Shown here: positions 7,692 to 14,410 of the stretch, one piece after another
Layout: each line of letters starts with the position of its first letter
How positions within the stretch are numbered: position 1 is the first letter of the stretch
Assembly: GCA_016234495.1 (NCBI GenBank)
Contig: JACRBI010000035.1
Location: forward strand, 1 to 44,353
DNA length: 44,353 nt
Origin: Chloroflexota bacterium
GTDB taxonomy: Bacteria; Chloroflexota; Anaerolineae; Anaerolineales; Villigracilaceae
Direction: 5' to 3'
Program-made: the position numbers and the translations under genes
Notes under the pieces: model-generated
Database searches by the model: none
Seen by the model: only the letters and a program-made list of their open reading frames with translations
What the model was told of the DNA's origin: nothing

Positions 7692-8529
7692 ATTCATCAT
7701 ATTCCTCATCCGGCATCCCGAAATAGTTTTCCTTTTCAGGAAACTGCCCGCCAATGACTTCATCGTGATAGGATTTCAATCCATTCAGGATGACTTCGCC
7801 GGCGTTGCCGTAGACCTTGGCCATCTTTGGCTTGAACTTGGGATACAACCCAAACATATCGTGGTAGATCAGGAGTTGCCCATGCGCATCGGGACCAGAC
7901 CCAAGCGACATGATGATGCAGTCGGATACGGTTTCTGTAATCAACTTGCACAAACGGTCAGGGACGAGTTCGAGCAAAATGCAAAACGCGCCCGCGTCAC
8001 GCAGGGCGATGGCATCGTCGAGGATCTTCTTTGCCAGCGAAGCAGATTTCCCTTGTAAGCGGAACCCACCCAAAGCGGAGACAGACTGCGGCGTTAATCC
8101 AAGATGCCCAATGGCGGGAATGCCCGCATCCACAATCCCCTTGATGCGGTCAGCCATCGCCGCGCCGCCTTCGAGCTTGATCGCGTCACAGCCTGCCTCA
8201 GCCATGAACCTGCCTGCGTTGCGAATCGCATTCTCGACCGAATCTTGATATGTCATGTAAGGCATGTCGCCCACGACAAACGCCGTCGGCGCGCCGCGAC
8301 GGACAGCCTGCGCGTGGCGGATCATGTCGTCCATTTTGACGGGCAGGGTGGAGTCGAAACCGAGCATGGTCATGCCGAGGCTGTCGCCGACCAAAATCAT
8401 CTCGATGCCGGCCTGCTCCTGCAAATAGGCGGTCGGATAGTCGTAACAAGTCAGCCAGGTGATCGGTTCTTTATCCGTAACTTTTTTGAACAAATACGGC
8501 AGTGTGATCTTCTTGCGTGCTTCTGTCAT
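7672..8529 (-). CDS. panB: 3-methyl-2-oxobutanoate hydroxymethyltransferase
   Basis: This 285-residue enzyme transfers a hydroxymethyl group from 5,10-methylene-tetrahydrofolate to 2-oxoisovalerate, making ketopantoate, the first committed step to pantothenate and coenzyme A. It is a Mg-dependent TIM barrel active as an oligomer in the cytoplasm. Signatures are VGDSLGM (about residues 47-53, metal-binding Asp), VVGDMPYMTY, KLEGG (about 120), GHLGLTPQS and GGFRLQGK, and the catalytic-Glu region LLELVP. The length matches the family. The start is supported by AAAGGAG 6 nt upstream. Its last codons (LVKLVK and the stop) lie inside the GACTA array, where the period changes from 8 to 9 bp, keeping the frame. 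panC and panD are not in the window. Confidence 0.96.
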   Translation of the reverse strand: MTEARKKITLPYLFKKVTDKEPITWLTCYDYPTAYLQEQAGIEMILVGDSLGMTMLGFDSTLPVKMDDMIRHAQAVRRGAPTAFVVGDMPYMTYQDSVENAIRNAGRFMAEAGCDAIKLEGGAAMADRIKGIVDAGIPAIGHLGLTPQSVSALGGFRLQGKSASLAKKILDDAIALRDAGAFCILLELVPDRLCKLITETVSDCIIMSLGSGPDAHGQLLIYHDMFGLYPKFKPKMAKVYGNAGEVILNGLKSYHDEVIGGQFPEKENYFGMPDEEYDELVKLVK

Positions 8530-8646
8530 TCTTGCTCCTTTTATGTGGTTGTGAAAGAAGTATAGATGAGAACCCCGCCCGAATCAACTGACGAAAATCA
8601 CTGAATCATGGATGGGTTTTATGTACACGGAGCGCGCGGATTTCAC

Positions 8647-8657
8647 GGGGGGGGGGG
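8647..8657 (+). repeat. Homopolymeric tract of 11 G
   Basis: Eleven consecutive G residues lie in the 220-bp gap between the panB start and the kinase-like gene. Long G tracts are prone to slippage; here it is intergenic, about 93 bp before a start codon, and could affect promoter spacing. A sequencing error in tract length is equally possible. Confidence 0.6.
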
Positions 8658-8749
8658 CTGAAAAAAACGGAAACAAAGCAATTCCTGCACAGGTTATGAG
8701 TTGGCGTTAAAATGTCTCAAAAATTCACGGCATTCATGGAGGAGTAAAA

Positions 8750-9451
8750 ATGGTCAACGAAAAACGGTTGAATGAGTTTTTGTATAAAATGTCCGGCACA
8801 ATGCGCGCAGGGCTGGCGGATGTGCAGAAGTACGTCAACGACCTGTATAAAATTGAGGAGTTGGAAGGATACCTCGACCAGCCGGATAACCCGATCGAGA
8901 ATGTCAAATCAGCGCTGCTGCCGCTCGTTTCACAAGTCAGCGATTTTCAAGATTACTCAGAGACCGTGACGGGACGTATGGAATTAAACCTCGAGGATGA
9001 AGTTGACATTCATGCAGTGTTGGACGGAGTCATGTCCATAGCCGACCAGTTGATCGAACAAAAAGAGGGAGCGGTGGCGCTGGAAGAGGAGATCGAAGAA
9101 GACCTGCCGACCATCGAAGCGGACGCGGCGCGGCTTTCACAAGTCTTGTTAAATTTGATTCACAACGCAGTCAAATTCACCGACAAGGGATTCGTCACCG
9201 TCCGCGTTGCGCTGGAGCGGGATAATATTCTGTTCGAAGTCCGCGATACAGGCATTGGGATTGCCGGGGAGAATCAGGAACTGGTCTTCGAACCGTTCGA
9301 GACCATATTGGATGACAAGGAAGATCCGCGCCTTGGGTTTGGGCTGGGCTTGAAGATCGTCGAGCACATCATTGACCTGCACGACGGCGAGACCTGGTTC
9401 GAGAGCAAGGCAGGCGTGGGCAGTTCGTTCTTCTTTACGATACCGTTGTAA
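8750..9451 (+). CDS. Histidine-kinase-like ATPase with a degenerate H-box
   Basis: This 233-residue soluble protein has a HATPase_c domain with N-box LLNLIHNAVKFTDKG (about 131-145), G1 box VRDTGIGI (about 163-170), F box FEPF and G2 box GFGLGLKIV (about 195-203), all typical of sensor kinases. The N-terminus FLYKMSGTMRAGLADVQKYV aligns with the dimerisation helix of HisKA kinases (F.a.MSHELRTPL..I..Y), but the phosphoacceptor His is replaced by Gly16 and the following residues have also changed. It has no sensor or membrane segments. It may therefore be an ATP-binding partner or regulator, or it may phosphorylate an acceptor in trans. GGAGGAG 6 nt upstream supports the start. No response regulator gene is adjacent. 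Confidence 0.85.
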   Translation: MVNEKRLNEFLYKMSGTMRAGLADVQKYVNDLYKIEELEGYLDQPDNPIENVKSALLPLVSQVSDFQDYSETVTGRMELNLEDEVDIHAVLDGVMSIADQLIEQKEGAVALEEEIEEDLPTIEADAARLSQVLLNLIHNAVKFTDKGFVTVRVALERDNILFEVRDTGIGIAGENQELVFEPFETILDDKEDPRLGFGLGLKIVEHIIDLHDGETWFESKAGVGSSFFFTIPL

Positions 9452-9504
9452 TTTGTTGCGCCAACAGTCTGCGCAACCGAATCAATACAAAATGGAGAAT
9501 CCCT

Positions 9505-10095
9505 TTGAATCATAAAATATTTAGCATGACCATTCTGGCGTTGATGCTGACCGCCTGCAATTCAGCCGCCAATGTTCAAATACAGGCTTCTGAAACCGCG
9601 CTGGTGAGCACAATGATCGTGGGAATGATGTCTGCCATTCCGCCGACATCTACATTGACCAGTACGCCTGCGCCGAGCGAGACACCTTTGCCAACGTCCA
9701 CTTTAGCGCTGACCGTTGAGGAGTCGCCGACTGCGTCTGCCGACCCATGCAACGGGCCATTGTTTGCCAACCCCGGCGGCTCTTCTCCCAGCGGAGGCAA
9801 GAGCGAAAATGGAGCGAGTGTTTTGATCGCCAACAACACCAAGGCTCCCATTACCGTCTCTTTGTATCTTTCGAAAAATGATTTTGGTCAATGCGGGTAC
9901 GTGTCTTATATTCTTGCCCCAATGCAGTCTATATCAGTAATCAATCAATTGCCTTTTGGATGTTATTCCGCTTTTGCGTATATTAACGATCCAAAGAATC
10001 CGAGCACCGCATCGGGCGGACCTGCCTGCATTACCGGCCCCGACAAGACCACGTTTACTGTGTCCGCAGATAAGATCAAGATCACGGGGCCGTAA
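9505..10095 (+). CDS. Lipoprotein with Thr/Pro linker, unknown function
   Basis: This is a 196-residue predicted lipoprotein. It begins at TTG 9505 (GGAG at 9494-9497, about 7 nt upstream) with a short signal peptide ending in the lipobox LTAC (Cys18). A linker rich in Thr, Pro and Ser (about residues 48-75) is followed by a C-terminal domain of about 110 residues with several Cys (CNGPLF, QCGYVSY, GCYSAFAY, ACITGP) and predicted beta-strands. I do not recognise the domain. The protein should be anchored on the outer face of the membrane with its domain held away by the linker. The internal ATG at 9526 would cut the signal peptide short, so TTG is preferred. Confidence 0.75.
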   Translation: MNHKIFSMTILALMLTACNSAANVQIQASETALVSTMIVGMMSAIPPTSTLTSTPAPSETPLPTSTLALTVEESPTASADPCNGPLFANPGGSSPSGGKSENGASVLIANNTKAPITVSLYLSKNDFGQCGYVSYILAPMQSISVINQLPFGCYSAFAYINDPKNPSTASGGPACITGPDKTTFTVSADKIKITGP

Positions 10096-10123
10096 GTGCT
10101 GACGGGAGTCGGGAGTTGGTAGT

Positions 10124-10585
10124 TTACTTTTTACTGAGCCTGTCCATATCCATCATTTTAATTAAGTCAGTTACATGTCCCTCGAGGACAGATTTTATAT
10201 TCTGGTCGTTTAATTCTTTGGATATCTTTAGTGCTTTTGCGAAATAGGAATATGCCTGTTCGTATTTCAATCTTTGCTTGTGCGAACTTCCTAAGTTTAT
10301 CAAGGCAATAGCCTCAAGTTCTTTATCTGAGATTGCCCGCGCGATTGCAAGACCTTGCCGATAGATTGCTTCTGATAAATCAAGATCAGAATAATAGGCA
10401 TAGATATTTCCTAATTCCATCATTAAGTTTGCTTCAGTCAATTCATCGCCATTTTTATTTGCAATTTCCAGTTGTTGCTTCGTCTCCAATACCAGATTCC
10501 ATTTGGCCATTTCTTTTTTGCGTTTGCGCGCCTCGATTTTGGCCTGTCCTTTTAGAAGAAAAATTAGAAATTCCATATTAACCAT
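10124..10585 (-). CDS. Tetratricopeptide-repeat protein
   Basis: The product of 153 residues has at least two TPR units in its second half (ANLMMELGNIYAYYSDLDLSEAIYRQGLAIAR; EAIALINLGSSHKQRLKYEQAYSYFAKALKIS), a scaffold for protein-protein contacts. The N-terminus (MVNMEFLIFLLKGQAKIEARK) has a short hydrophobic stretch followed by basic residues. The start at 10585 is preferred because AAGGAAC lies just upstream; a longer frame to 10654 would overlap the helicase gene and has no ribosome site. It lies 28 bp after the helicase gene on the same strand and is probably co-transcribed. Its partner is unknown. Base composition is more AT-rich than in the helicase, suggesting a different history. 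Confidence 0.75.
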   Translation of the reverse strand: MVNMEFLIFLLKGQAKIEARKRKKEMAKWNLVLETKQQLEIANKNGDELTEANLMMELGNIYAYYSDLDLSEAIYRQGLAIARAISDKELEAIALINLGSSHKQRLKYEQAYSYFAKALKISKELNDQNIKSVLEGHVTDLIKMMDMDRLSKK

Positions 10586-10613
10586 GTTCCTTGTTGAATA
10601 GTAGACACAGATA

Positions 10614-12527
10614 TCACTCCTCCCACACCGAATGATACGCTCCAATCGACTCAAAATATTCCACCATGCGCTGATAGAAACCGTGACTTGTGATCGTGGC
10701 GCTGTCGCCGATCACGATCAACTTGCGGCGGGCGCGAGTCAGGGCCACGTTCATGCGGCGCGTATCTGCCAGAAAGCCGACTTCGCCTTCACGGTTCGAG
10801 CGGACGAGGCTGACGATCACGGCTTCTTTTTCGCGTCCCTGGAAACCATCCACGCTGTCAATTTCAAGATCGAGATGTTTTAGTTTTTCGCGCAACAACT
10901 TTACCTGCGCCGAGTATGGCGAGATGACGGCAATGTGTTTGGGACTTAATCCGCAGGATAGCAATTCATGAACTTTCTTAATCACCAACTCTGCTTCGAG
11001 TGGATTCAATCTACTGTCGCCGTCTGCTTCCTGCTCTTCGTCATAGCTTGCGCCTGCGGTGTCTATGAAGTGGATCGGGCAATCTGTCAGCGGGGAAGAT
11101 TTCAAATTGGGCAGGTCAGTCAGCAGGGCGGTGCGAACCGTCTCATCCGCTTGCAAACTGCCTTCGTAAAAGACATCCGAAGAAAAATTCATGATGTCCT
11201 GATGCATTCGATACTGCACATTCAACAACCTGCTCACGCCGCTGTTGATATTTAACAGGCGCTCCATCAGGCTGATGTTGAAACCGCCGCGAATGGCTTC
11301 GGGGGAAATGACCGTGGGCGGAAGCTGGAAATGATCGCCCGCCAGCACCAGACGATTTGCGTATTGGACGGGAATCCACGCCGAGGGCTCGACGCTCTGA
11401 CTGGCCTCGTCCATGATGCACCAATCAAATTTGCGCCGCGCGAATGTTTCTGAGTCCAGCCCAGTGGCAGTGGCACAAACGATCTTCGCGTTGTTGATAA
11501 TTCTTTCGGTCACCGAATCTTCGATCTGACGCGCTTCGTTCAATAATTGTTTTGCTTCTTCACGAAGTGACTGCCGCAGGTTGGGGTCGGGTTTCACTCG
11601 AAAATATTTCGATGCCTGTTTGCGCAGTGAATGCGCGTCGCGGGTTAACTTACGCGCGAGTTTCATATCGGGATGGACTTCGGTAAGTTCATCGAGTGTG
11701 TGTTCGCGCAAGACAGGCGACACGCGCGCGGGGTGACCAAGCCGAATGGCATTCTCGCCCGCGTCGATCAAACGCTCCAGCATGTTATCCACCGCCAAAT
11801 TGCTCGCCGCCACCGCCAGCATAGTCTGCCCGTTGTGTGTTATCTGGCGCATCAACTCGATCAGCGTGGTGGTCTTGCCCGTCCCCGGCGGCCCGTGGAT
11901 GATGGCGACATCCTCCGCGCTCAACGCAAATGCAACCGCTTGATTTTGCGAATTGTTTAATTTGTTATTACATGGGATCGGAACTTCGATCTTGTTGAAA
12001 ACAGGATTTTGTTTTCCCAACAGCACATCGCGCAGGATGGCAAGCCGCGTCCCTTTCGCGCCCCGGCTTGATTCCAATGCCAGTCTTTGTCTCTGCCTTG
12101 AGATTTCATCCGTCGAACGGTCCAGCCTGAAAGTGGGTCTGTCCGAATCAGTTTCAGGCCAGTGCGTGAACGCAACTTGAATCGTATCCTTGTTTGCGCG
12201 GCTGACAATTCCGCGCCAACTGGGAGCGTCTTTATCGTGCAGTCCCTCTTCCGAAAGAATGACAGGGCTGCCGTTCCCAATGCGGCTCCACGGCAGATGT
12301 AAGTTCTCGTTGCGCTTGCCGAACGTCAACAGGATTTTTCCGCCCAGCCCAGAATCCTCTTCGCGGATGACGAGTTGAATCAGGCTGTTGCCAGATGCTT
12401 CTGCCTCGGCAGGTGACATCTTCTCCAACGAGCGGACAGTCTCCTGCTTCTCGGCTTCGGCTTCAAGGTCAAGCAGGCGCGCCAGTCGTTGAAAATGGTC
12501 TTCGGAGATTTTGAGGCGGTCATCCAT
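10614..12527 (-). CDS. Superfamily 1 helicase, UPF1/IGHMBP2-like (DNA2/NAM7 group)
   Basis: A 637-residue ATP-dependent DNA/RNA helicase. The N-terminal 200 residues form the beta-barrel region typical of IGHMBP2-like proteins. Motif I is GPPGTGKTTTL, the Q-type preceding motif is LNNSQNQAVAFAL, motif II is DEASQS, motif III is LAGDHFQLPP, motif IV region is LNVQYRMH, motif V is VDGFQGREKEAVIVSLVRSN and motif VI is NVALTRARRKLIVIGD. Such 5'-3' helicases act on nucleic-acid intermediates in repair, replication or RNA quality control; the precise job in bacteria is not settled. The start at 12527 follows a TAAAAT box by 11 nt; an in-frame ATG at 12548 is an alternative. A dispersed repeat abuts its upstream side. 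No nuclease domain is present. Confidence 0.93.
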   Translation of the reverse strand: MDDRLKISEDHFQRLARLLDLEAEAEKQETVRSLEKMSPAEAEASGNSLIQLVIREEDSGLGGKILLTFGKRNENLHLPWSRIGNGSPVILSEEGLHDKDAPSWRGIVSRANKDTIQVAFTHWPETDSDRPTFRLDRSTDEISRQRQRLALESSRGAKGTRLAILRDVLLGKQNPVFNKIEVPIPCNNKLNNSQNQAVAFALSAEDVAIIHGPPGTGKTTTLIELMRQITHNGQTMLAVAASNLAVDNMLERLIDAGENAIRLGHPARVSPVLREHTLDELTEVHPDMKLARKLTRDAHSLRKQASKYFRVKPDPNLRQSLREEAKQLLNEARQIEDSVTERIINNAKIVCATATGLDSETFARRKFDWCIMDEASQSVEPSAWIPVQYANRLVLAGDHFQLPPTVISPEAIRGGFNISLMERLLNINSGVSRLLNVQYRMHQDIMNFSSDVFYEGSLQADETVRTALLTDLPNLKSSPLTDCPIHFIDTAGASYDEEQEADGDSRLNPLEAELVIKKVHELLSCGLSPKHIAVISPYSAQVKLLREKLKHLDLEIDSVDGFQGREKEAVIVSLVRSNREGEVGFLADTRRMNVALTRARRKLIVIGDSATITSHGFYQRMVEYFESIGAYHSVWEE

Positions 12528-12563
12528 GTGGGAGGCATATTTTAACATGGGCTTTCGCTTTTA

Positions 12564-12630
12564 TCCGCTAATCCTCGCTAATCTACGCTAATTTTTTTAA
12601 ATTTCGTGGGGATTGGCGGAGATTAGCGGA
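12564..12630. repeat. Dispersed palindromic intergenic repeat, copy B
   Basis: It begins TCCGCTAATCCTCGCTAATC and ends GATTAGCGGA, matching copy A (6137-6203) closely in both arms, including a CTTTCGCTT flank on the left. A different common-looking repeat phrase (CCGTGCTCTCTGTGGTCTCC) follows at 12662. It sits between the divergently transcribed helicase and DUF4258 genes. Confidence 0.8.
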
Positions 12631-12711
12631 CTATTTTTGGAGGTTTTTTTAAAGACTTTCTCCGTGCTCTCTGTGGTCTCCGTGGTGAAATCTTTATTTC
12701 TGCTCCCAAAG

Positions 12712-12717
12712 TATAAT
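12712..12717 (+). promoter_or_regulatory. -10 box of a probably leaderless toxin gene
   Basis: A perfect TATAAT ends exactly 6 nt before the ATG at 12724, placing the predicted transcription start on or next to the A of the start codon. There is no Shine-Dalgarno sequence in between. No good -35 is seen. Confidence 0.55.
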
Positions 12718-12723
12718 CACCCC

Positions 12724-12999
12724 ATGACCAAAATTCTCTACCGCGCCCACGCTGTCCAGCGCATGTTCGAGCGTGAAATATCCCCAGTCAAAGTCCGCAA
12801 GGCATTGGAGACTGAGGATGTGATCGAGGATTATTCCACTGAAATGCCCGAGCCGAGCAGGTTGATTCTGGGCTTTCAGGGCAAGCGCCCGTTTCATGTG
12901 GTCACTTCGGAGAACCCGCAAGCAAATGAAATTACAGTGGTTACCGTTTATATCCCTGACCCGAATAAATGGAAAAAAGATTATCGGAGTCGAAAATGA
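12724..12999 (+). CDS. DUF4258 protein, putative toxin of a type II pair
   Basis: This 91-residue protein opens with YRAHAVQRMFEREIS, followed by KVRKALETEDVIEDYS and RPFHVVTSE, and ends with VVTVYIPDPNKWKKDY, the usual pattern of the DUF4258 family (H.l.Rm.eR.is...i...i....G.vie.Y....p....l.lG....rplHvv.......iitvY.Pd...W). DUF4258 proteins are commonly paired with YgiT-type zinc-finger proteins as toxin-antitoxin modules, probably with a RelE/BrnT-like fold and RNase activity (known for relatives, inferred here). The partner follows after about 60 bp at 13060. A longer in-frame start upstream is rejected because it translates a repeat. The mRNA is probably leaderless. Confidence 0.87.
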   Translation: MTKILYRAHAVQRMFEREISPVKVRKALETEDVIEDYSTEMPEPSRLILGFQGKRPFHVVTSENPQANEITVVTVYIPDPNKWKKDYRSRK

Positions 13000-13003
13000 T
13001 CAA

Positions 13004-13045
13004 CCACGAAGGCACGCGAAGAAAAGCCTTTGTGACTCTTTGTGG
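13004..13045. repeat. Imperfect inverted repeat between toxin and antitoxin genes
   Basis: CCACGAAGGCACGCGAAG faces CTTTGTGACTCTTTGTGG. The phrase resembles a palindromic intergenic repeat seen in many bacterial genomes (from memory). It fills the gap between the DUF4258 and YgiT genes and could fold into RNA in their shared transcript. Confidence 0.6.
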
Positions 13046-13059
13046 CTAAAAAGGTTTTT

Positions 13060-13278
13060 ATGATTTGCATTATTTGCAGGCAGGCTGATATGACGAACGG
13101 ATATACCTCCATCCTCTTCGAGCGGGGGGAATTTCGTTTGACGGTGAGCCACGTCCCCGCGCAGGTCTGCCCTCAATGCGGCGAAGCGGTTGTGGGTGAA
13201 GAAGCGGCAATCCATTTGTTGGATAAAGCCGAGAACACTTTTGAACAAGGGATTATGGAAGATACCCTTGAATATTAA
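13060..13278 (+). CDS. YgiT-type zinc-finger protein, putative antitoxin
   Basis: The 72-residue product has two CxxC pairs (C3-I-I-C6 and C37-P-Q-C40) that form the zinc-binding domain of MqsA/YgiT proteins, with the typical TSILFERGEFRLTVSHVPAQVCPQCGE between and around them. The C-terminal helices (EEAAIHLLDKAENTF) could contact the toxin. The usual DNA-binding HTH domain of MqsA is absent, as in many DUF4258-linked antitoxins. ATG 13060 is preferred over GTG 13042 because the conserved first CxxC follows immediately; neither has a strong ribosome site. The next gene overlaps its end by 11 bp. Confidence 0.85.
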   Translation: MICIICRQADMTNGYTSILFERGEFRLTVSHVPAQVCPQCGEAVVGEEAAIHLLDKAENTFEQGIMEDTLEY

Positions 13279-14410
13279 TTCAACTTTGCCGGGGAAATTT
13301 TCAACCCTATTTATTGCCTCCGCCATTCTACTGGGCTGCGCTTCGCCTGCGCCCATCGCGCCGGTGTCCACCCTTCCTCCGCCAAATGTGACCATCATCC
13401 CCGCCACATTGACTCCCACCATAACGCCGAGTCCCACTGCCACGCGAACCACCGAACAGGCGATTTTTCCATACACCATCGAGGGCTTGCGCAGCCATAA
13501 ATTTCAAAGCGGAAAGATCGTCATCCGCAAGACTCTGCTCGAAGCCGATGACTTCACGCGTTATCTGATCGAATATCCCAGCGACGGCCTGACCATCACA
13601 GGCATCTTGCAGGTGCCAGCCAAAGGCGAACCGCCTTACCCGGTCATCGTCATGAACCACGGATTCTTTTCGCGCACCGTCTATCACTCGGGCGATGGCA
13701 CCGACCGCGCCGCTGATTTTTTGAATCGCTACGGCTACCTGACCGTTTCATCGGATTACCGCACCTGGGGCGGTTCTGAAACTGGCGAGAGTCTGTTTTA
13801 TTCAGGCCTCGCCATTGACGTCATCAATCTCATGCGAGCTCTTCCATCCATTCCGCAGGCCGACCCTGAGCGTATCGGCATGTGGGGTCACAGCATGGGC
13901 GGCGGGGTGACTCTCAAAGTGCTGACCATTCTTGGCGGGGCGAATCAGCCCGGGGTTAACGTCAAAGCCGCCGTGATCTATTCCTCCGTCAGCGCAGACT
14001 TTGCCGACATCATCCAACGCTGGGGGCCGGGCTGTGACGGCGATGTGCTTGAAGGTGAAGCTGCATTCGGATGCAATTCATCAGACGTCCTCCCTGTGGA
14101 TTTACCTGCCGACTTGCGCGCGTCATACTTTAACTCTGTAACTGATTCTGAAATACTGAAAGCGGTTTCGCCGCTCTATCATTTGGACGGCGTCACCGCG
14201 CCTGTGCAGATCAATTACGGCACCGAAGACGGCAAGACCTCTGCCGGCACACCGCCCGAATGGTCAACGAAAATGTATGACGGATTCATAGCCGCGAACA
14301 AGGATGTTCAAATATTTTCACAGGCCGGCGAAGGACATTCCTTTATCGGTCAATCCTGGTTTGAGTTCATGCTCCGCTCGTTGAAATTCTTCGACAAACA
14401 TGTGAAATGA
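13268..14410 (+). CDS. Lipoprotein alpha/beta hydrolase (esterase/peptidase-like)
   Basis: This protein of about 380 residues has a signal peptide ending in the lipobox LLGC, a Thr/Pro-rich linker (STLPPPNV...TPTITPSPTATR) and an alpha/beta-hydrolase domain (about residues 85-380). The nucleophile elbow is GHSMGG (Ser209) and the catalytic His is in GEGHSF (His357). The acid is probably the Asp in YGTEDGKT. The oxyanion region is VIVMNHGFFS. It resembles secreted dienelactone-hydrolase or acetyl-xylan-esterase-like enzymes; the substrate is unknown. The start is uncertain: TTG at 13268 gives a normal lipoprotein signal and overlaps the antitoxin gene by 11 bp, and TTG at 13286 is an alternative. 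The stop overlaps the next ATG (ATGA), so the two are translationally coupled. Confidence 0.85.
   Translation: MNINSTLPGKFSTLFIASAILLGCASPAPIAPVSTLPPPNVTIIPATLTPTITPSPTATRTTEQAIFPYTIEGLRSHKFQSGKIVIRKTLLEADDFTRYLIEYPSDGLTITGILQVPAKGEPPYPVIVMNHGFFSRTVYHSGDGTDRAADFLNRYGYLTVSSDYRTWGGSETGESLFYSGLAIDVINLMRALPSIPQADPERIGMWGHSMGGGVTLKVLTILGGANQPGVNVKAAVIYSSVSADFADIIQRWGPGCDGDVLEGEAAFGCNSSDVLPVDLPADLRASYFNSVTDSEILKAVSPLYHLDGVTAPVQINYGTEDGKTSAGTPPEWSTKMYDGFIAANKDVQIFSQAGEGHSFIGQSWFEFMLRSLKFFDKHVK

Noticed and set aside
8474-8502. CGTAACTTTT inside panB resembling the ECF-type box
   Set aside because: The second block CGACT is absent at the right spacing, and it lies inside a coding region on the other strand.
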